Numbered from the stretch's first letter, positions 53,649 through 63,356 are shown. The stretch is DNA of 64,000 bases from Leeuwenhoekiella aequorea (GCF_004104375.1 NZ_QOVM01000002.1:372001-436000); one strand, 5' to 3'. The notes: a model not told the origin generated them from the letters alone. Program-made: numbers and translations.

Positions 53649-54209
53649 ATGAATTTAATAAATGAACCTTGGCCATGGTATGTTGCTGGTCCGCTCATTG
53701 CTCTTACTATGTTTATATTACTATATGTAGGTAAGCAATTTGGTATGTCTTCAAACTTACGCACGCTCTGTTCTGCGTCAGGTGCTGGTAAAGCTTCAGA
53801 TTTTTTTAAATTTAATTGGAAAGAGGAGCGCTGGAATTTGATCGTGATGATAGGAGCCGTAATTGGAGGGTTTATTGCCTCTCAATTTATGTCTAATAAC
53901 ACTGTAGAAATTGCACCATCTGTAGTAGAAACACTAAATGAATACGGTATTTATAGTGCCGGCGAAGCCTATATGCCTACAGAAATTTTCAGCAATGAAG
54001 CGCTGTCAAATCCTCTCAACTGGTTGCTTTTAATATCCGGAGGGTTTCTTGTAGGTTTTGGAGCTCGATATGCAGGTGGTTGTACCAGTGGTCACGCAAT
54101 TTCTGGGTTGAGTAATTTACAGTTGCCATCACTAATTGCTGTAATTGGTTTTTTTGCAGGAGGATTGATTATGATCCATTTTATTTACCCATTAATATTC
54201 ATATCATGA
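53649..54209 (+). CDS. YeeE/YedE family sulfur transporter, first half
   Basis: A 186-residue membrane protein with about five hydrophobic segments (14-26, 63-80, 122-140, 155-180). GARYAGGCTSGHAISGL (136-152) carries Cys145, the conserved cysteine of the YeeE/YedE (TsuA) thiosulfate transporter family. Full-length members are about 350 residues; this protein covers the first half. The frame is open upstream from a GTG at 53574, but ATG 53649 gives the usual MNLINEPWPWY start. The second half starts 4 bases before this stop. It is most likely the sulfur-compound channel of the CstB-like module. Confidence 0.87.
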   Translation: MNLINEPWPWYVAGPLIALTMFILLYVGKQFGMSSNLRTLCSASGAGKASDFFKFNWKEERWNLIVMIGAVIGGFIASQFMSNNTVEIAPSVVETLNEYGIYSAGEAYMPTEIFSNEALSNPLNWLLLISGGFLVGFGARYAGGCTSGHAISGLSNLQLPSLIAVIGFFAGGLIMIHFIYPLIFIS

Positions 54210-54619
54210 AAACTATAGTTTATTTACTCATAGGTACCTTTTTCGGAATTATAATGTATAAATCTGAAGCTGCATCTTGGTTTCGTATTTATGAAATGTT
54301 TGAATTTGGTTCATTTCATATGTATGGCATTATAGGTTCTGCTTTAGTATTAGGCGTAATTGGTATTCAAATCATTAAGCGTTTTAATATAAAAGCAATT
54401 AATGGAAACGAAATGAATCTCAAACCAAAGAATAAGAGCATAGCTCGATATGCTATTGGCGGCACCTTATTTGGTTTAGGTTGGGCATTGGCAGGAGCTT
54501 GCCCGGGACCTATGTACGTACTAGCAGGAGCGGGATACTGGTCTATTCTAATCGTTATAGCAGGTGCCTTATTAGGTACATTTATTTACGGTATTATAAA
54601 ACATAACCTGCCACACTAA
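54206..54619 (+). CDS. YeeE/YedE family sulfur transporter, second half
   Basis: A 137-residue membrane protein with about four hydrophobic segments. GLGWALAGACPGPMYVLAG (90-108) contains Cys99 in the GACPG motif that matches the C-terminal cysteine of full-length YeeE. It overlaps the first-half gene by 4 bases (ATGA), so both are made together and presumably pair to form one transporter. A terminator follows 47 bases after the stop. Such half-size pairs beside ETHE1-type enzymes occur in the BigR regulons of other bacteria. Confidence 0.88.
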   Translation: MKTIVYLLIGTFFGIIMYKSEAASWFRIYEMFEFGSFHMYGIIGSALVLGVIGIQIIKRFNIKAINGNEMNLKPKNKSIARYAIGGTLFGLGWALAGACPGPMYVLAGAGYWSILIVIAGALLGTFIYGIIKHNLPH

Positions 54620-54665
54620 AATTTTGAACTATTAGCATTGTCTTTAACAAGCTCATAATTAATAT

Positions 54666-54705
54666 AAAAGCATTTTCAAATCCCTATATGAAGATGCTTT
54701 TTTTT
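54666..54705 (+). terminator. Rho-independent terminator after the sulfur module
   Basis: AAAAGCATTTTCA (54666-54678) pairs with TGAAGATGCTTTT (54689-54701), with one G-T pair and a 10-base loop, then TTTT. Confidence 0.85.
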
Positions 54706-54754
54706 GTTATTAAATAAGCAAATTTTAAGGATATGCTTAGTGGGTTAAGTTTCC

Positions 54755-54762
54755 TATTTTTG
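54755..54762 (+). promoter_or_regulatory. -7 box for the udk operon
   Basis: TATTTTTG fits TAnnTTTG, 16 bases before the ATG at 54779. TTAG at 54737-54740 is a weak -33 candidate at short spacing. Confidence 0.5.
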
Positions 54763-54778
54763 CGGTAAATTATACGTT

Positions 54779-55387
54779 ATGCTTATTATAGGAATCGCCG
54801 GTGGTACCGGAAGTGGTAAAACCACTGTTGTTAATCAAATTGTACAAGAATTGCCAGAGGGAGAAGTTACCGTTATATCACAAGATTCTTACTACCGCGA
54901 TAATTCACATCTAAGCTATGATGAGCGGGTAAAAATAAATTTTGATCACCCTAAGTCTATTGATTTTGAATTGCTTTGTGCGCATCTTGAATCGCTTAGA
55001 AGAGGAGAAACAATAGAGCAACCCGTTTATTCCTTTGTAAAGCATAATCGTACTAGTGACAAAGTTATTACGCACCCGCGAAAGGTGGTGATTGTAGAAG
55101 GAATTTTGATACTCACGCATCCCGAAATTCGAGATCTATTTGACATTAAGATCTATGTACATGCAGATTCAGATGAGCGCCTTATACGTAGGCTAAAACG
55201 TGATATTGCAGAACGCGGTCGTGATCTTGAAGAAGTGTTAAGTAGATATCAAATGACCCTAAAACCTATGCATCAACAATTTATTGAACCTACTAAAGAA
55301 TATGCAGATATTATCATACCTTATAATAGATATAATAATGTAGCGATAGATATTGTGCGTAGTATCATTAATCAACGCTTGGTTTAA
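54779..55387 (+). CDS. udk: Uridine kinase
   Basis: A 202-residue cytoplasmic P-loop kinase that salvages uridine and cytidine to their monophosphates. Walker A is GGTGSGKTT near residue 8. SQDSYYRDNSHLSYDERVKINFDHP (in part) is the conserved substrate segment, and IIVEGIL-like VVIVEGILIL and RDIAERGRDLEEVLSRY follow as in other Udk proteins. The length equals E. coli Udk (213). It leads a tight operon: ftsB-like after 15 bases, then mutA and mutB overlapping. This mix of salvage, division and propionate genes is conserved in flavobacteria as I recall it. Confidence 0.94.
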   Translation: MLIIGIAGGTGSGKTTVVNQIVQELPEGEVTVISQDSYYRDNSHLSYDERVKINFDHPKSIDFELLCAHLESLRRGETIEQPVYSFVKHNRTSDKVITHPRKVVIVEGILILTHPEIRDLFDIKIYVHADSDERLIRRLKRDIAERGRDLEEVLSRYQMTLKPMHQQFIEPTKEYADIIIPYNRYNNVAIDIVRSIINQRLV

Positions 55388-55402
55388 TTAAATTTATTAC
55401 TT

Positions 55403-55741
55403 GTGTCTAAACTCAAAGAACTTCGTCAGAAAAAGTGGTTTCGTGTTCTGGGAAATAAGTATATACTTATTCTTCTCATATTTACGGTATGGATGTTTTT
55501 CTTTGATACGAACTCCTGGTTCATACATAAAGAATTAAATGACGAAATAGAAAAACTAGAGGGTAATAGAGCGTACTTTAAAGAGGAAATTAAAGCAGAC
55601 AGAGAGCAGATTAATAAATTGAAAGATAGTCTGGAGTTAGAGCGCTTTGCACGTGAAGAATATTTTATGAAACGAGACAATGAAGAAATCTTTATAATCG
55701 AATACGAAGACAGTCTTAAAACTGATGCCAATAATGAATAA
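55403..55741 (+). CDS. FtsB/DivIC family septum formation protein
   Basis: A 112-residue bitopic membrane protein. Residues 1-18 are basic and cytoplasmic, one membrane helix spans about 19-34, and a coiled coil follows (about 42-82, NDEIEKLEGNRAYFKEEI and onward). The tail FAREEYFMKRDNEEIFIIEYED is the conserved end that contacts FtsL/FtsQ-like partners in other bacteria. It probably stabilises the divisome. The GTG start at 55403 is used; no ATG is near. Its end overlaps mutA by 8 bases. Confidence 0.88.
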   Translation: MSKLKELRQKKWFRVLGNKYILILLIFTVWMFFFDTNSWFIHKELNDEIEKLEGNRAYFKEEIKADREQINKLKDSLELERFAREEYFMKRDNEEIFIIEYEDSLKTDANNE

Positions 55742-57095
55742 AAGTTTATTTTCAGAATTTGAACCGGTATCTGCTAAGGCATTTAAGCAGAAAATTCAAT
55801 ACGACTTATCTGGAGCAGATTATAATGAGACTTTATTATGGTCTAGTCCTGAAGGAATACATGTAAAGCCTTTTTATCATCAGGAAGATACTGAACCTGT
55901 AAACATTCCCGGTCATCCAAAAAACTGGTCTATTCTTGAAGAAGTGTATATTTTGAATGCTAAATCTGCTGCCTTACATGCTTCTTCATTACTTGATAAA
56001 GGAGTTGAAGCGCTAAGTTTTAAGGCTGATGCTAAATTTAATATTGAAGATTTACTTAATCACCTTCCGAAGAAAAAACTAACCTTATATTTTTCATTTA
56101 GTTTTCTGGATCCTGATTTTATTAAGTCGCTTTCTATACAAACTCTAGAAATGGGTTATAATTCCCATTTTAATGTTGATATTATTAGCAATCTAGCACG
56201 CTCAGGTAACTGGTATACAGATCTTAAATCTGACCATAAAGCACTAGAAAACCTTCTTTTAAACACGCATAACGATAACGTTATAGGCGTAGATATCTCT
56301 TTCTTTCATAATGCGGGAGCTAACTGCATTCAGGAGTTGGCCTATGCCCTAGCCCAGACAAATGAATACTATACCTATCATTCTGAAAATCTGCGCAGTC
56401 AAACAATCAATTATAAAATTGCTATAGGTTCAAATTATTTTTTTGAAATCGCAAAAATAAGAGCGCTTAGATTATTACATGCTACTCTAGCCGAGGCATA
56501 TGGTTTAAATGAAAATTGCCACATTATCGCTCAACCGGCTACCCGCAATAAAGTTTTGTATGATTATAATACAAATATGTTACGCACAACTACAGAATGT
56601 ATGAGCGCAATTCTTGGAGGTGCTGATGGTATTTGTAATCTTGCGTATGATTCAATTTACCACAAATCAAATGAATTTGGGCAACGTATAGCACGTAACC
56701 AGCTGCTGTTATTAAAACACGAAAGTTATTTTGATCTCGTTTCTAATCCTGCAGATGGCACGTATTATATTGAAACTTTAACCAAACAATTTGCAGAAAA
56801 AGCTCTCGATTTATTTAAAGAGATCGAAGCCGGTGATGGTTTTATAAGTCAACTCATAGCCGGGAAAATTCAAAAGAAGGTCAAGGCTACAGCTTTAAAA
56901 GAGCAAGAAGCATTTAATGAGGGCAAAAAAGTGCTAGTTGGTACTAATACGTATATAAATTCTGAAGATCGTATGAAAGAAGATCTTGAATTGTATCCAT
57001 TCTTAAAAATGAATCCTCGGAAGACCCTAATCGAGCCAATCATTCAAAAAAGACTTGCCGAAGAGGTTGAACAAAAAAGATTACAGGATGAATAG
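55734..57095 (+). CDS. mutA: Methylmalonyl-CoA mutase small subunit
   Basis: A 453-residue subunit of the enzyme that interconverts methylmalonyl-CoA and succinyl-CoA. It has the TIM-barrel mutase domain but lacks the C-terminal B12 domain seen in longer MutA proteins, a short form I know from flavobacteria. Segments [38 protein letters not shown] and [19 protein letters not shown] match the family (in pieces). ATG 55734 is chosen because homologs start with MNKSLFSEF-like sequences; an ATG 9 bases earlier would add three residues. It overlaps ftsB by 8 bases and mutB by 8 bases. Confidence 0.92.
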   Translation: MNKSLFSEFEPVSAKAFKQKIQYDLSGADYNETLLWSSPEGIHVKPFYHQEDTEPVNIPGHPKNWSILEEVYILNAKSAALHASSLLDKGVEALSFKADAKFNIEDLLNHLPKKKLTLYFSFSFLDPDFIKSLSIQTLEMGYNSHFNVDIISNLARSGNWYTDLKSDHKALENLLLNTHNDNVIGVDISFFHNAGANCIQELAYALAQTNEYYTYHSENLRSQTINYKIAIGSNYFFEIAKIRALRLLHATLAEAYGLNENCHIIAQPATRNKVLYDYNTNMLRTTTECMSAILGGADGICNLAYDSIYHKSNEFGQRIARNQLLLLKHESYFDLVSNPADGTYYIETLTKQFAEKALDLFKEIEAGDGFISQLIAGKIQKKVKATALKEQEAFNEGKKVLVGTNTYINSEDRMKEDLELYPFLKMNPRKTLIEPIIQKRLAEEVEQKRLQDE

Positions 57096-59220
57096 AAAAA
57101 ACCTTCAGAATCTAAGCTTAAAAAATCCTGTAGCATCAAAAAATCCCGCTACAACTACCGCTTCTACTGCAGAGGAAATAACTCTTAAAAAAGAGTATTC
57201 TTCATCAGATCTAGCAAATCTCGAACACCTAAATTTTGCGGCAGGTATTCCGCCATTTTTACGTGGACCTTATAGCACGATGTATGTGCGTAAACCGTGG
57301 ACCATAAGACAATATGCCGGATTCTCTACCGCCGAAGAAAGCAATGCTTTTTACAGAAGGAATCTAAAGGCTGGTCAAAAAGGACTTTCTGTAGCGTTTG
57401 ATTTGGCTACACACCGCGGTTACGATAGTGATCACGAGCGTGTAGAAGGTGATGTAGGAAAAGCTGGTGTTGCCATTGACACTGTAGAAGATATGAAGGT
57501 ACTCTTTGATCAGATACCCCTTGATAAAATGAGTGTTTCAATGACCATGAACGGTGCCGTATTACCTATTATGGCATTTTATATTGTCGCAGCAGAAGAG
57601 CAAGGTGTTAAACCTGAGTACTTACAAGGCACAATTCAAAATGATATTTTGAAGGAGTTTATGGTACGTAATACGTATATCTACCCACCTACTTCATCAA
57701 TGCGCATTATCTCAGATATATTTGAATTTGCTTCTAAAAATATGCCCAAATTCAATACAATTTCCATTTCTGGATATCATATGCAAGAAGCTGGTGCGAC
57801 TGCAGACATTGAGCTGGCTTATACCCTTGCCGATGGGTTAGAATATATTAAAACAGGCTTGGCAGCTGGTATGACCATAGACAGTTTTGCTCCACGTCTC
57901 TCCTTCTTTTGGGGAATAGGAATGAATCATTTTATGGAAATTGCAAAAATGCGAGCAGCAAGAATGCTCTGGGCAAAAATTGTTAAACAATTTAATCCTA
58001 AAAATGAAAAGTCTCTTTCGCTCAGAACGCATTGCCAGACAAGTGGATGGAGTCTCACAGAGCAAGATCCCTTCAATAATGTAGCACGCACAGCAATTGA
58101 AGCTACTGCTGCGGTCTTTGGAGGAACTCAAAGCTTACATACTAATGCGCTTGATGAGGCCATTGCATTACCTACAGATTTTTCTGCGCGTATAGCTCGT
58201 AACACGCAAATCTATCTACAAAAAGAAACCGAAATAACACGTACAGTTGATCCGTGGGCAGGTAGTTACTATGTAGAAAAGCTTACTCAAGAAATCTCAG
58301 AAAAAGCTTGGAAACTCATTGAAGAGGTTGAGGAATTAGGCGGAATGACTAAAGCTATAGAAAAAGGAATTCCTAAACTGCGTATTGAAGAAGCTGCTGC
58401 AAAGAAGCAGGCTCGTATAGATAGTGGTCAGGATGTTATTGTAGGTATCAACAAATACGCCTTGGAAACCGAAGATGATATTGTTACACTTGAAGTAGAT
58501 AATGATGCGGTACGTAAATCTCAATTACAACGATTATCTGAAGTAAAAACATCACGCGATAGTATTTTAGTTGCAAAATCATTGGCAGCCCTCACTAAAT
58601 CTGCAGAAAAAGAAACCGGAAATTTGCTAACTTTAGCTGTAGATGCAGCTCGTAATCGCGCTACATTAGGTGAAATATCTTCAGCTTTAGAATCGGTATT
58701 CGGGAGGTACAAAGCAGAAATTAAATCATTTACAGGAGTGTACAGTAAAGAAGTTAAAAAAGATCCAGCTTTTGAAAAAGCACGTGAACTAGCAAATCAT
58801 TTTGCTGAATTAGAAGGAAGAAGACCGCGTATAATGATTGCAAAAATGGGTCAGGACGGTCACGATCGCGGCGCAAAAGTAGTTGCTACCGGCTATGCAG
58901 ACGTAGGTTTTGATGTAGACATAGGTCCATTATTTCAAACGCCTAAAGAAGCTGCAAAACAAGCTGTTGAAAATGATGTACATATTCTGGGAATAAGTTC
59001 ACTGGCTGCAGGGCATAAAACACTCGTTCCACAGGTGATTAAAGAATTAAAGCGTCTGGATCGTGAAGATATAATGGTTATTGTGGGAGGCGTAATTCCT
59101 CGTAAAGACTATCAATTTTTATTTGATACCGGTGCTGTAGCTGTTTTTGGGCCCGGCTCAAAAATAAGTGATGCAGCCATTTCCATACTTAATATCTTGA
59201 TGCAAAGTTTTGAAGAATAG
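57088..59220 (+). CDS. mutB: Methylmalonyl-CoA mutase large subunit
   Basis: A 710-residue catalytic subunit. The TIM barrel binds the CoA ester ([24 protein letters not shown] in pieces; [34 protein letters not shown]). The C-terminal B12-binding domain (about 580-705) has [15 protein letters not shown] with the histidine that ligates cobalt. ATG 57088 is used: it overlaps mutA by 8 bases, whereas the longer reading begins inside the mutA coding end. The enzyme serves propionate, odd-chain fatty acid or branched amino acid breakdown. The SDR gene follows after 49 bases. Confidence 0.96.
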   Translation: MNRKNLQNLSLKNPVASKNPATTTASTAEEITLKKEYSSSDLANLEHLNFAAGIPPFLRGPYSTMYVRKPWTIRQYAGFSTAEESNAFYRRNLKAGQKGLSVAFDLATHRGYDSDHERVEGDVGKAGVAIDTVEDMKVLFDQIPLDKMSVSMTMNGAVLPIMAFYIVAAEEQGVKPEYLQGTIQNDILKEFMVRNTYIYPPTSSMRIISDIFEFASKNMPKFNTISISGYHMQEAGATADIELAYTLADGLEYIKTGLAAGMTIDSFAPRLSFFWGIGMNHFMEIAKMRAARMLWAKIVKQFNPKNEKSLSLRTHCQTSGWSLTEQDPFNNVARTAIEATAAVFGGTQSLHTNALDEAIALPTDFSARIARNTQIYLQKETEITRTVDPWAGSYYVEKLTQEISEKAWKLIEEVEELGGMTKAIEKGIPKLRIEEAAAKKQARIDSGQDVIVGINKYALETEDDIVTLEVDNDAVRKSQLQRLSEVKTSRDSILVAKSLAALTKSAEKETGNLLTLAVDAARNRATLGEISSALESVFGRYKAEIKSFTGVYSKEVKKDPAFEKARELANHFAELEGRRPRIMIAKMGQDGHDRGAKVVATGYADVGFDVDIGPLFQTPKEAAKQAVENDVHILGISSLAAGHKTLVPQVIKELKRLDREDIMVIVGGVIPRKDYQFLFDTGAVAVFGPGSKISDAAISILNILMQSFEE

Positions 59221-59269
59221 ATAGATCAGCTTTTGAATAAAAAACCTAACACTAAAATTAATCGATACT

Positions 59270-60151
59270 ATGAGCTATACCGATAAAATGTTGCGTGACG
59301 ATGCATTAAGAGGAAAAACAATAGTTGTTACCGGCGGTGGTAGCGGACTTGGTAAATCGATGACAAAATATTTTTTAGAATTGGGTGCCAATGTAGCTAT
59401 AAGCTCTCGAGATATTGAGAAACTTAAAACAACTGCAGCAGAACTTTCAAAAGATACTGGCGGATCTTGTTTTCCTGTACAATGTGATGTAAGGGATTAT
59501 GCTCAAGTAGAAGCAATGCGCGATTCTGTAATTGAAAAATACGGATCTGTAGATGTGCTATTAAATAATGCAGCCGGGAATTTTATATCTCCTACAGAGC
59601 GTCTTTCGGCAAATGCATTTGATGTGGTTATAGATATTGTTCTAAAAGGTAGTAAAAATTGCACATTGGCTTTTGGGAAGCAATGGATAGATCACAACGA
59701 GAAAAATAAAACTATTCTAAATATAGTTACCACCTACGCGTGGACGGGATCTGCCTATGTGGTTCCCAGTGCAACTGCTAAAGCCGGTGTATTGGCAATG
59801 ACCCGATCTCTGGCTGTAGAATGGGCAAAATATGGAATTCGGTCTAATGCAATAGCGCCAGGACCCTTCCCTACAAAAGGGGCTTGGGAACGATTACTTC
59901 CCGGTAATCTTGCTGAAAAATTTGATCTTTCAAAAAAAGTACCCCTACGACGCGTAGGTGATCATCAAGAACTTGCAAACCTTGCGGCATATCTGGTATC
60001 AGACTTTGCTGCTTATGTAAATGGAGAAGTGATTACAATTGATGGTGGTGAATGGCTAGAAGGTGCCGGCCAGTTTAATTTGCTTCAGGATATTCCTGAA
60101 GAATTATGGGATCAACTTGAGGCTGCTGTTAAAGGCAAAAAGTCAAAATAA
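59270..60151 (+). CDS. SDR family oxidoreductase, 2,4-dienoyl-CoA reductase-like
   Basis: A 293-residue NADP-type dehydrogenase. The cofactor motif TGGGSGLG is at 21-28. The active site does not follow the usual YxxxK: VVPSATAK has Ser167 and Lys171, while Tyr156 lies 15 residues before the lysine. Asn104 (AAGNFISPTE) completes the set. This arrangement matches the mitochondrial DECR1 family of 2,4-dienoyl-CoA reductases (Asn148, Tyr199, Ser210, Lys214 by memory of that enzyme). The C-terminal GQFNLLQ and NLAAYLVSDFAAYVNG also fit. It probably reduces dienoyl-CoA in breakdown of unsaturated fatty acids, near mutAB. Confidence 0.88.
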   Translation: MSYTDKMLRDDALRGKTIVVTGGGSGLGKSMTKYFLELGANVAISSRDIEKLKTTAAELSKDTGGSCFPVQCDVRDYAQVEAMRDSVIEKYGSVDVLLNNAAGNFISPTERLSANAFDVVIDIVLKGSKNCTLAFGKQWIDHNEKNKTILNIVTTYAWTGSAYVVPSATAKAGVLAMTRSLAVEWAKYGIRSNAIAPGPFPTKGAWERLLPGNLAEKFDLSKKVPLRRVGDHQELANLAAYLVSDFAAYVNGEVITIDGGEWLEGAGQFNLLQDIPEELWDQLEAAVKGKKSK

Positions 60152-60341
60152 TTTGGTTCAGAATAAAAAAAATATTTCCTAGCTTGATTATAAAAGGATC
60201 CATCTATTAAAAAATTGAGCGCTTGCGAATTAGGGTTAGTGGTTGTTTTCTAAACTTTTTAAAGCAATGTAAAAATGCATTTTATTCATTATAGAATAAA
60301 ACCTGTTAACAAAAAGCATTTTAATTGCGGGTTATAAATCG

Positions 60342-60349
60342 TACTTTCG
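60342..60349 (+). promoter_or_regulatory. -7-like box for the parA operon
   Basis: TACTTTCG resembles TAnnTTTG. TTG at 60325-60327 is only 14 bases upstream. The ATG follows at 60372. Confidence 0.35.
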
Positions 60350-60371
60350 CTCTTCAATTTTTAAGATTTCT

Positions 60372-61139
60372 ATGGGTAAAATTATAGCTGTTGCTAATCA
60401 AAAAGGTGGTGTAGGCAAAACGACCACATCTGTTAACCTTGCGGCATCCCTGGGTGTTTTAGAGAAAAAAGTTCTACTAATTGATGCAGATCCACAAGCC
60501 AATGCTACATCGGGCTTAGGCCTTGACGTAGAAAGTATTGAGATAGGTACTTATCAACTATTAGAACATTCTAGCCCTGCAGAAGATGCTATAATGAAGA
60601 CAGATTCTCCTAATCTGGATATCATACCCGCACATATAGATCTTGTCGCTATAGAAATTGAACTAGTTGATATGGAAGAGCGCGAGTATATGATGCGTAA
60701 AGCTATTCGACACTTAAAAGATAGTTACGACTATGTAATTATAGATTGTGCGCCTTCATTAGGACTTCTTACTCTTAATGCGCTAACTGCTTCAGATTCG
60801 GTAATAATACCTATACAATGTGAGTATTTTGCATTAGAAGGATTGGGTAAATTATTAAACACCATTAAGAGTGTTCAAAAAATTCATAATTCTGCTTTAG
60901 ATATTGAGGGCTTATTACTGACAATGTTTGATTCTAGATTACGCTTATCTAATCAAGTGGTTGAAGAAGTTCAAAAGCATTTTGATGAGATGGTTTTTGA
61001 AACCATTATACAACGTAACGTGCGATTAAGTGAGGCTCCAAGTTATGGAGAGAGCATTATAAATTATGATGCAGGCAGTAAAGGAGCGGCAAATTACTTA
61101 AGTTTGGCAGAAGAGATAATTACAAAAAATAACGCATAA
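60372..61139 (+). CDS. parA: ParA/Soj family chromosome partition ATPase
   Basis: A 255-residue ATPase with the deviant Walker A KGGVGKTT (11-18), which moves or positions the ParB-bound origin region. VLLIDADPQANATSGLG is the second nucleotide segment, and IIDCAPSLGLLTLNAL and RLSNQVVEEVQKHF follow as in Soj. The length matches chromosomal ParA. parB follows after 2 bases, then DUF5683, dapB and lepB in a chain of very short gaps. No parS palindrome is seen near it. Confidence 0.95.
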   Translation: MGKIIAVANQKGGVGKTTTSVNLAASLGVLEKKVLLIDADPQANATSGLGLDVESIEIGTYQLLEHSSPAEDAIMKTDSPNLDIIPAHIDLVAIEIELVDMEEREYMMRKAIRHLKDSYDYVIIDCAPSLGLLTLNALTASDSVIIPIQCEYFALEGLGKLLNTIKSVQKIHNSALDIEGLLLTMFDSRLRLSNQVVEEVQKHFDEMVFETIIQRNVRLSEAPSYGESIINYDAGSKGAANYLSLAEEIITKNNA

Positions 61140-61141
61140 CA

Positions 61142-62041
61142 ATGGCTAAAGCATTAAAAAAACAAGCCCTGGGTCGTGGTCTTTCTGCATTGCTAAAAGA
61201 TCCTGATAACGATATTAATACTGCGGGAGATAAAGGTGCAGATAAGGTAGTAGGTAATATCGTCGAATTAGAACTTGATCAAATTGAGGTCAATCCGTTT
61301 CAGCCTAGAAGTAGTTTTAATGAAGATGCTTTAAGAGAGTTAGCTTCATCTATTAGAGAGCTTGGTGTAATACAACCTATAACGGTTAGGAAAATAAGTT
61401 TTGGTCAATATCAGTTAGTTTCAGGAGAGCGTCGTTTTAGAGCTTCAAAATTAGTAGGCTTAGATACCGTACCAGCTTACATACGTATAGCCAATGATCA
61501 AGAATCGCTTGAGATGGCTCTTGTTGAAAATATTCAGCGCGAAGATCTTGATCCTATAGAAATTGCACTTTCTTATCAAAGACTTATAGATGAAATAAAT
61601 CTTACGCAGGAGCAAATGAGCGATCGCGTAGGTAAAAACAGATCTACAATTGCAAATTATTTACGCCTTTTAAAGCTTGATCCTATTATTCAAACCGGGA
61701 TGCGAGATGGCTTTTTATCTATGGGCCACGGAAGAGCCTTAATTAATATTGAAAGCACATCAGATCAATTAGACATCTATGAAAAAATCATAGAAAACTC
61801 TTTATCTGTTAGAGCTACTGAAACCTTAGTTAAAAATTACAAAGAAGGAAAAGGCAAAGCGACTCCTGTTAAAACCACGGTTCCTGAATTCATAAAAGAA
61901 GGTAAAGAGAAGTTTGCTTCATACTTTGGGGCTAAAGTGGATGTAAAAGTTGCTCAAAAGGGCAATGGAAAACTAATAATCCCGTTTTCTTCTCAGGAAG
62001 ACTTTGAGCGACTTAAAAAACTAATTTCAGGTGCACAATAA
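61142..62041 (+). CDS. parB: ParB/Spo0J family DNA-binding partition protein
   Basis: A 299-residue CTP-dependent DNA clamp that binds parS. The N-terminal GRGLSALL peptide contacts ParA. The box VSGERRFRAS (about 98-107) is the conserved arginine motif. ENIQREDLDPIEIALSYQRL leads to the helix-turn-helix (LTQEQMSDRVGKNRSTIANYLRLL, in part). The C-terminal 40 residues form the dimer domain. It overlaps the DUF5683 gene by 11 bases. Binding sites are not found in this window. Confidence 0.95.
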   Translation: MAKALKKQALGRGLSALLKDPDNDINTAGDKGADKVVGNIVELELDQIEVNPFQPRSSFNEDALRELASSIRELGVIQPITVRKISFGQYQLVSGERRFRASKLVGLDTVPAYIRIANDQESLEMALVENIQREDLDPIEIALSYQRLIDEINLTQEQMSDRVGKNRSTIANYLRLLKLDPIIQTGMRDGFLSMGHGRALINIESTSDQLDIYEKIIENSLSVRATETLVKNYKEGKGKATPVKTTVPEFIKEGKEKFASYFGAKVDVKVAQKGNGKLIIPFSSQEDFERLKKLISGAQ

Positions 62042-62624
62042 ACTTACATTAATTGTATTTCTACTTATTAACAGTTTCATTTTTGCACAAACTGTTGAGG
62101 AGAATGAAGAACCTGAAATTATTGCACAGGAAATAGATCCTGTTTTTGAAGAATATGATCCGCTCAGACCAGCTAAGGCAGCTTTCTATTCTGGAATTTT
62201 ACCTGGTCTTGGACAAGCTTACAATGGCGATTATTGGAAGATACCACTGGTTTATGGTGCTGTAGGTACAGGTGTGGGAATTGCAGTTTACAACCACGAT
62301 CTTTTTCAAAAATACAGAACGGCATACAAAGACCGAATTGCAGGTCGTATCGATGAGTTTACCGTTATTGATGAAGACGGAAATGCAACACAGATTTTTA
62401 CTGAAGATCAATTAATAAGTGCTCAAGACTTCTACCGTCGTAATAAAGAACTATCAATACTTATAACTGCAGGTATTTATGTCCTGCAAATCATTGAAGC
62501 AAACGTAGATGCTCATCTCTCACAATATGAGGTTGAAGATCGATTAAGTTTTGCACCATTTTTTCAGCGCAGTGATTTTGACTTTTCAAATACCGTAGGA
62601 ATGCGCATAACTTATACTTTTTAA
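62031..62624 (+). CDS. DUF5683 exported membrane protein
   Basis: A 197-residue exported protein. A signal peptide (1-20, ending SFIFAQ) is followed by an acidic stretch and the DUF5683 core: PAKAAFYSGILPGLGQAYNGDYWKIPLVYGAVGTGVGIAVY (in pieces), with a hydrophobic pair of helices, and NVDAHLSQYEVEDRLSFAPFF near the end. Function is unknown; it could be an outer or inner membrane protein. The GTG start at 62031 lies inside parB (11-base overlap) and gives a full signal peptide. dapB follows after 3 bases, so the operon is tight. Confidence 0.85.
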   Translation: MHNKLTLIVFLLINSFIFAQTVEENEEPEIIAQEIDPVFEEYDPLRPAKAAFYSGILPGLGQAYNGDYWKIPLVYGAVGTGVGIAVYNHDLFQKYRTAYKDRIAGRIDEFTVIDEDGNATQIFTEDQLISAQDFYRRNKELSILITAGIYVLQIIEANVDAHLSQYEVEDRLSFAPFFQRSDFDFSNTVGMRITYTF

Positions 62625-62627
62625 ATT

Positions 62628-63326
62628 ATGAAAATTGCCCTTCTTGGTTATGGCCGTATGGGAAAAACCATTGAGAAACTAGCTGTTGAACGCGGACATT
62701 CTGTTGTTAAAAAAATTGATCAAGGTGACACTTATGATTTTGCAGATGCAGATGTCGCTATAGACTTTAGTGTTCCTGATGCAGCTGTAGATAATATTAG
62801 TATGGCTTTAAAATCTGGTGTACCGGTTGTTTCCGGTACCACAGGTTGGTTAGATCGCTATCCCGAAATGGTTGCCCTTTGTAAAGAAAATAATGGAGCT
62901 TTTATATATGCTTCAAACTTTAGTGTAGGCGTGAATATCTTTTTTGAGCTAAATAAAAAGCTGGCTCAAATGATGAAAGCACTTGATAGCTATAATGTAA
63001 GTATGACCGAGGTGCATCACATTCATAAATTAGATGCTCCTAGTGGTACGGCAATTACTTTAGCCGAAGGTATTATCGAAGAATCCTCTAAAACAGATTG
63101 GATTCTAGGTAATGAAGAGTCTAATAAAATTACCATTAAAGCAGTGCGTGAAGCAGAAGTGCCGGGTACTCATACAATTACTTATCAAAGTGATGTAGAT
63201 GAAATTATGATTGAGCACAAAGCGCACAGTCGTAATGGTTTTGCATTAGGCGCTATTATCGCTGCAGAGTGGTTAAAAGATAAAAAAGGGGTACACACAA
63301 TGAAAGATGTATTAAATCTTTCATAG
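62628..63326 (+). CDS. dapB: 4-hydroxy-tetrahydrodipicolinate reductase
   Basis: A 232-residue NAD(P)H enzyme of lysine and diaminopimelate synthesis. The Rossmann motif GYGRMG is at 7-12. FSVPDAA and GTTGW mark the cofactor domain. VHHIHKLDAPSGTA carries the conserved His and Lys of the active site. The length is slightly shorter than E. coli DapB (273), as in other Bacteroidota. It stands 3 bases after the DUF5683 gene and 30 bases before lepB. Its product feeds peptidoglycan cross-linking. Confidence 0.95.
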   Translation: MKIALLGYGRMGKTIEKLAVERGHSVVKKIDQGDTYDFADADVAIDFSVPDAAVDNISMALKSGVPVVSGTTGWLDRYPEMVALCKENNGAFIYASNFSVGVNIFFELNKKLAQMMKALDSYNVSMTEVHHIHKLDAPSGTAITLAEGIIEESSKTDWILGNEESNKITIKAVREAEVPGTHTITYQSDVDEIMIEHKAHSRNGFALGAIIAAEWLKDKKGVHTMKDVLNLS

Positions 63327-63356
63327 ATATATTTTAGAATTTAAAAAAATAAACCG

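Noticed and set aside
60152-60371. Search for a parS site near parA-parB
   Set aside because: No palindrome like GTTxCACGTGxAAC is present in the gap or elsewhere in the window. CACGTG at 44634 and in other coding stretches lacks the flanking arms.
60152-60371. Possible RNA gene in the 220-base gap before parA
   Set aside because: No tRNA cloverleaf or stable GC-rich structure is visible; the gap is AT-rich leader and promoter sequence.
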